Shown here: positions 19,527 to 22,687 of the stretch, one piece after another
Layout of the letters: each line of letters begins with the position of its first letter
How positions within the stretch are numbered: the first letter of the stretch is position 1
IMG/VR virus record: IMGVR_UViG_3300047678_000321
Coordinates: 1 to 22,687 of that record
Source: a virus
Reading direction: 5' to 3' (one strand)
DNA length: 22,687 nt
Made by a program: the position numbers and the translations under genes
The notes under the pieces: model-generated
Database searches by the model: none
Seen by the model: the letters and a program-made list of their open reading frames with translations, nothing else
What the model was told of the DNA's origin: nothing

Positions 19527-19557
19527 TTGTCACATGCATATGGCTGGCATGTGACAA
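19527..19557. promoter_or_regulatory. Perfect 11-bp inverted repeat before the capsid gene (site C)
   Basis: TTGTCACATGC (19527-19537) and GCATGTGACAA (19547-19557) pair exactly around 9 bases. The TCACATGC core is the same as in copies A and B of the ACATG motif, but arranged as a dyad. No U-run follows, so this is more likely an operator or an RNA hairpin in the capsid leader than a terminator. Confidence 0.55.
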
Positions 19558-19608
19558 GCCCTGAAATCAAATGGATTGTGTGATCTGGAATAAAAAGGAA
19601 ATTCAGCC

Positions 19609-20652
19609 ATGACTATGGTTCTGCCTGGTGGCAATAACACGTTTGTCCCAACGTTTGAACAAAAGCGTTCGTTGATTGTCGATTTCGCACGCAAGCCAAG
19701 TTCGTTTGCGGTCAATCGATACACTCAGGTTGTGCCTGATGCTCCCAGTGTCGGATATTACCTGAATCTGGATATTGCGGCTGCTGGCCGGATCTCAGCC
19801 GCAGGGCTTGAAATGGATTGGCCGGACGGTGCGCCACGTCCGTCTGGTGTTACTGGAACTGCAGAACACGAGTTCCTCCCGTTCCTGACCCGCCGGAAAT
19901 CTTTCCCGTTTACACTTGGTCAAAAGGGTGTTGAGCAGGCCAGCTGGGACAATGTTGAACGTCATTCCCGCATTCAGCAGCAATTGGCGATGACTCACCG
20001 GTCTGCAAAGGCTGTGGCTGCGGCGACTGATATAAACGCCTACGCGACGGCTCACAAGATTGATGTGACTTCGATTTCTGGCGACTCCACTCGGTGGGGC
20101 GCTTCAACTGTGGCTCGCAGCACTATCCGAAAGTCGATCAATGCTGCAGTGAAGCAGATTTTCAAGAGCACTCTGGGTGCTGTGAAGAAAAAAGATCTGC
20201 AATTGGTTATCGGTCCTGATGCCGCATCGCAGATTTCAGAATGCCAAGAAGTGGTTGACTTCATTGCAAAGAGCCCGTTTGCTCTGGCCTCACTCAAGGG
20301 TGAAGCGATGAACGAAAACCCAAATGTCGATTATGACCTTCCAAAGTACCTCTTTGGCTTGGAATTGGTCATTGAAGACGCGGTTCGCGTTACCAGCAAA
20401 CCTGGGGCAACTTTGGCTTCATCGTTCATTCTTGGCGGCGACACTCCGTTCATCACGGCTCGTCCTGGCGGAATTGAAGGGAAATACGGGGCTCCGTCGT
20501 TCTCGACGATCACCTGTTTTGCTCACGAAGAAATGTCGGTTGAAGCCGAAACTGACAGCTGGAACCGGCTGGTCAAGGGTGCAGTCACCGAGGATTTTGT
20601 TTACATCGTGACGGCCTCATCGACGGGGGTTTTGTTCAGCAACGCAATCTGA
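19609..20652 (+). CDS. Major capsid protein
   Basis: The ATG at 19609 follows AAGGAAA by 7 bases. The 347-residue protein begins MTMVLPGGNNTFVPTFEQKR and contains VNRYTQVVPDAPSVGYYLNL. Helix-rich parts (ARSTIRKSINAAVKQIFKST) and a late beta part (LGLELVIEDAV in general layout, FITARPGG) follow. It ends VTEDFVYIVTASSTGVLFSN. The length, the alternation of a long central helix with beta strands, the 'AY..' and 'LG..ViED' phrases and the place after scaffold and decoration genes identify an HK97-fold coat protein. Hundreds of copies would form the head. A close family cannot be named from reading. Confidence 0.75.
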   Translation: MTMVLPGGNNTFVPTFEQKRSLIVDFARKPSSFAVNRYTQVVPDAPSVGYYLNLDIAAAGRISAAGLEMDWPDGAPRPSGVTGTAEHEFLPFLTRRKSFPFTLGQKGVEQASWDNVERHSRIQQQLAMTHRSAKAVAAATDINAYATAHKIDVTSISGDSTRWGASTVARSTIRKSINAAVKQIFKSTLGAVKKKDLQLVIGPDAASQISECQEVVDFIAKSPFALASLKGEAMNENPNVDYDLPKYLFGLELVIEDAVRVTSKPGATLASSFILGGDTPFITARPGGIEGKYGAPSFSTITCFAHEEMSVEAETDSWNRLVKGAVTEDFVYIVTASSTGVLFSNAI

Positions 20653-20719
20653 TTTTCTGGCTCTGCCATCTATCTGGCTGGCCTTAGTTTTTGTCTGGTT
20701 TTCTTCTGGTGGTGTACTA

Positions 20720-21130
20720 ATGGCAAAGCAAGCGGTGAAACCTGTCGTGGCTCTTGAGAAACCTGCGGATCCAGTTGTTCCCGAGACTGTTCCGGTTGTC
20801 TCTCCGGCAGCGGAAACTGAAACTGAAGCGGAAGCGGTGCAGGAAGAATCTCCGGAAGCGGATGAGACCGAGGAAACTGAGGCAACTACGGCGGCTGAAT
20901 CTGATAAGCCAGCAGATTCCGTTGACGCAAGTGCCTCTTCCTCTCCGGCCGAAGAGGTTGAGGAAGTTGTTGAAACTGTTGTTGAGTCTGCAACTGAACC
21001 TGAAGTAGTTCAGACCAATGTTCCAGGCGGTGGATTCTCTTCGAATTTCGTTGAGCCTTCGCGGGAAAAGACGATGGTTGAGCGGATTGCAGAATTGGAA
21101 TCCAGAGTCGCAGCACTCGAAGGAAACTGA
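20720..21130 (+). CDS. Acidic low-complexity protein with C-terminal coiled coil
   Basis: The 136-residue product is dominated by Pro, Val, Glu and Thr (ETETEAEAVQEESPEADETE) and ends in VERIAELESRVAALEG, a short leucine-zipper-like coiled coil. It is surely disordered apart from that end. Similar short proteins after the capsid gene in other phages are head-associated, but here the role is open. A strong terminator follows 23 bases after its stop. Confidence 0.55.
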   Translation: MAKQAVKPVVALEKPADPVVPETVPVVSPAAETETEAEAVQEESPEADETEETEATTAAESDKPADSVDASASSSPAEEVEEVVETVVESATEPEVVQTNVPGGGFSSNFVEPSREKTMVERIAELESRVAALEGN

Positions 21131-21153
21131 TCCTTCTACTGTTGAGATCGAAG

Positions 21154-21181
21154 GCCCGTCCTTTGTGGGCGGGCTTTTTTT
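21154..21181 (+). terminator. Intrinsic terminator
   Basis: GCCCGTCC pairs with GGGCGGGC (one G-T wobble) around TTTGT, followed by TTTTTTT. It separates the capsid unit from the connector/tail unit. Confidence 0.85.
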
Positions 21182-21225
21182 ATATCCAGGCAGCGGCAGA
21201 CAGAAACAACGAAACAGGCTGATTC

Positions 21226-21738
21226 ATGGCGGCAATTCTGATTAACGGAAACGATCTGATTGCGAGAAAAGACGCGCGAACTATCGCCGATCTTTGCTCG
21301 GACTCAGGTTCACCCGTTTCTGAATCGGCCGTTCCGAATCACCCGAAAGTCTTGGTTGCGATCGAGGATGCTGAGGGCGAAGTCATTGGGAATCTGCAGG
21401 CGTTCGGCCGGTACACGGCGGAATCTCTGTCTCTTCTCACGGGTTCGGCTAAATCGTTTTTGAAGCGGATCATTGCAGAAATTGCGATGATCAATCTGAT
21501 TGTTCGCCGGCCTGATTTGTCGGTGGAAGATCTGGAGCGACACGAAAAAATCAGAAGTCAGTGGCTGGAGCGGCTTCAGCAGGGAAATCTGATCCTTGCA
21601 ACTGAGGACACTGATGATTCAGCGTCCCGCGTCTCTGTGGACGGCGCAACGCTCGTTGAACTCATAAATCTGAACATGATGCGGGATCGATCCCGCTACT
21701 TTCCAATCCGCGGCTTGCCCAATGGGAGATATCACTAA
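21226..21738 (+). CDS. Head-tail connector protein, DUF1320-like
   Basis: The 170-residue product starts MAAILINGNDLIARKDARTI, then ADLCSDSGSPVS, then VAIEDAEGEVIGNLQAFGRY. A helical bundle follows (KSFLKRIIAEIAMINLIVRR PDLSVEDLERHEK). This follows the DUF1320 (Mu gp36-like) and gp6-like connector layout: short N-terminal helices, 'A..DA.geId.yl..RY', then helices with 'IA.~~L..RR'. Connectors of this kind form rings under the portal. It directly follows the capsid unit and overlaps the next gene by one base (TAATG). Confidence 0.65.
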   Translation: MAAILINGNDLIARKDARTIADLCSDSGSPVSESAVPNHPKVLVAIEDAEGEVIGNLQAFGRYTAESLSLLTGSAKSFLKRIIAEIAMINLIVRRPDLSVEDLERHEKIRSQWLERLQQGNLILATEDTDDSASRVSVDGATLVELINLNMMRDRSRYFPIRGLPNGRYH

Positions 21739-22304
21739 TGGCCAGTTCAGTCAAAATCAACGTTCCTGGTGCTGTACAGGTCAAGGTGTCCGGGATCTCT
21801 GGTGTCTCCGGATTGGTCAATCTTGGTTACACGGCCGATGGTGCGGAAGTCACAACGCGAGAATTCGCTATTGAAGTGAAATCCGACCGATACGGCGGTG
21901 AGAGCGGCCCTGCCATCAATAAACAGATCTTAGGGCTCGAAGCGACGATTCGCCTGACGTTGGTCGAATTCAACGTAGAGTATCTTCGCCTGCTCGAGAC
22001 TCGCATGCCGGGAAATGCTGGGATTGTCGCAGCTCCTGGAAAGATCATTACTCCGGGAACGCTCGGATTCGAAAATGGTAATCTGATTCGATGTCTGCTT
22101 TATGGTGTCTTGGACCAGGCGGCCGTGGCGGCGTCTGTTGCTGTGGCAGAACTGCTGACGCCTCTGAATTACCCATTCTGCTCTGTGGAAGATGTGGTTT
22201 CATACAACGTTGGAACGCGGCACGCTCGAGCAAACCTGACGTTCAAGGCGTACCAGGGTTTGGTTAGCTCGGATGTGGTTCTCTACAACCGAGTGATTGT
22301 CTGA
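21738..22304 (+). CDS. Tail-tube-like structural protein
   Basis: The ATG at 21738 overlaps the connector's stop. The 188-residue product is beta-rich: VKINVPGAVQVKVSGISGVS, then LGYTADGAEVTTREFAIEVK, then SDRYGGESGPAINKQILGLE followed by ATIRLTLVEFNVEYLRLLE. The 'Y.D.(Y)GG.. P.....G....I...L.e.d...L..L' order is typical of phage tail tube or head-tail adaptor proteins with a beta-sandwich ring fold. It follows the connector gene, where a completion or tube protein is expected. Exact assignment (tube versus stopper) is open. Confidence 0.6.
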   Translation: MASSVKINVPGAVQVKVSGISGVSGLVNLGYTADGAEVTTREFAIEVKSDRYGGESGPAINKQILGLEATIRLTLVEFNVEYLRLLETRMPGNAGIVAAPGKIITPGTLGFENGNLIRCLLYGVLDQAAVAASVAVAELLTPLNYPFCSVEDVVSYNVGTRHARANLTFKAYQGLVSSDVVLYNRVIV

Positions 22305-22333
22305 TTTTCAACAAAAGACTGGCTGGCTGAATC

Positions 22334-22687
22334 ATGTGGGAAAAACTCAAAAATTTGTTCTTCGCTCGCGCTTTGAACCGTCACCGGCTGCTCTTCCAGT
22401 TTTGGGACGGCAGCCGATTTGTTTCTGCGGATCCGTTCGTTTTGCTTCGCAAGATGCTGAACACGGATAAATTCGATCTGGAAGCAGATCTGAAAATGCT
22501 GGAACTTCCAGATCCGTCTGTGGTGGCAAAGAAGATTGGACATCTGGCCGAAGGGGTCCAGGAAATCTTTGAAGTCCCGGCCTTTGACAAGGGCGGACTG
22601 TCAGAATTGGAGTGTGTGAACCTGCTGTTTGTCTTCACTGAGTTTCTGGCAACTGTAAAAAAAAATGGCGTATCGAATCTGATTACG
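22334..22687 (+). CDS. Possible tail assembly chaperone, N-terminal part (runs off right edge)
   Basis: The frame opens at the ATG at 22334 and stays open to the end (118 codons). The product begins MWEKLKNLFFARALNRHRLL and is mostly helical with many Leu and Phe (NLLFVFTEFLATVKKNG). Directly after a tube-like gene, tailed phages usually have a small helical tail chaperone, often with a programmed frameshift near its end. Position and helical content fit, but there is no motif to prove it. The run of nine A residues at 22656-22664 is a possible slippery place for a frameshift. Confidence 0.45.
   Translation, partial: MWEKLKNLFFARALNRHRLLFQFWDGSRFVSADPFVLLRKMLNTDKFDLEADLKMLELPDPSVVAKKIGHLAEGVQEIFEVPAFDKGGLSELECVNLLFVFTEFLATVKKNGVSNLIT

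Overview
The window reads as part of a tailed-phage genome, either a prophage or a free phage contig, that probably infects a planctomycete. The host guess is an inference. It rests on the roughly 50% GC, the many Ser/Glu-rich low-complexity tails, and small zinc-knuckle and 'GNTY..D.IKS.GG.WD' proteins of a kind I associate with Planctomycetes and their phages. No rRNA, tRNA, integrase, attachment site or CRISPR array was seen.

Layout. (1) Positions 1-850, minus strand: the start of a DnaQ/PolB-like 3'-5' exonuclease gene that runs off the left edge, a frameshifted excisionase-like HTH gene, and a small zinc-knuckle gene. (2) 850-1150: a divergent control region with two minus-strand promoter candidates, one plus-strand candidate, two palindromes and a 17-bp motif that recurs elsewhere. 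(3) 1151-3037, plus strand: two unassigned genes. (4) 3236-8130, minus strand: an accessory cluster of about thirteen small genes transcribed leftward from near 8249. It includes two proteins sharing a 'GNTY' domain, two related short Trp/Lys-rich proteins, an RHH-like regulator, and a pentapeptide-repeat protein with about 38 repeats and a DUF5758-like tail. Most longer-spaced genes have a perfect hairpin just before the ribosome binding site. One gap (7883-7940) holds a complete hammerhead self-cleaving ribozyme. (5) 8456-9250: a nonsense-interrupted methyltransferase remnant, then about 600 bases of non-coding DNA with a G-poor strand and ATCTGTG repeats. (6) 9541-22687, plus strand: the late region. 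It holds a DUF1353 protein, a membrane-anchored staphylococcal-nuclease-like protein, a trypsin-like protease with a collagen-like stretch, large terminase, a KTSC-domain protein, a protease/scaffold-like protein, a decoration protein, a major capsid protein, a DUF1320-like connector, a tail-tube-like protein and the start of a possible tail chaperone. No portal gene was recognised.

How it works together. The late genes form head-to-tail runs with ATGA/TAATG overlaps, split by intrinsic terminators at 9499, 17381, 19041 and 21154. A 17-bp element with two ACATG halves 11 bp apart lies at 899, 9426 and 17300. A perfect inverted repeat with the same TCACATGC core lies just before the capsid gene. 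Together these look like binding sites for one phage regulator.

Several reading frames are broken: HTH (frameshift), 3567 (+1 shift), methyltransferase (TAA) and zinc ribbon (TGA). The terminase Walker A lysine is also missing. This suggests a decaying prophage, recoding, or sequence errors; the sequence alone cannot decide.
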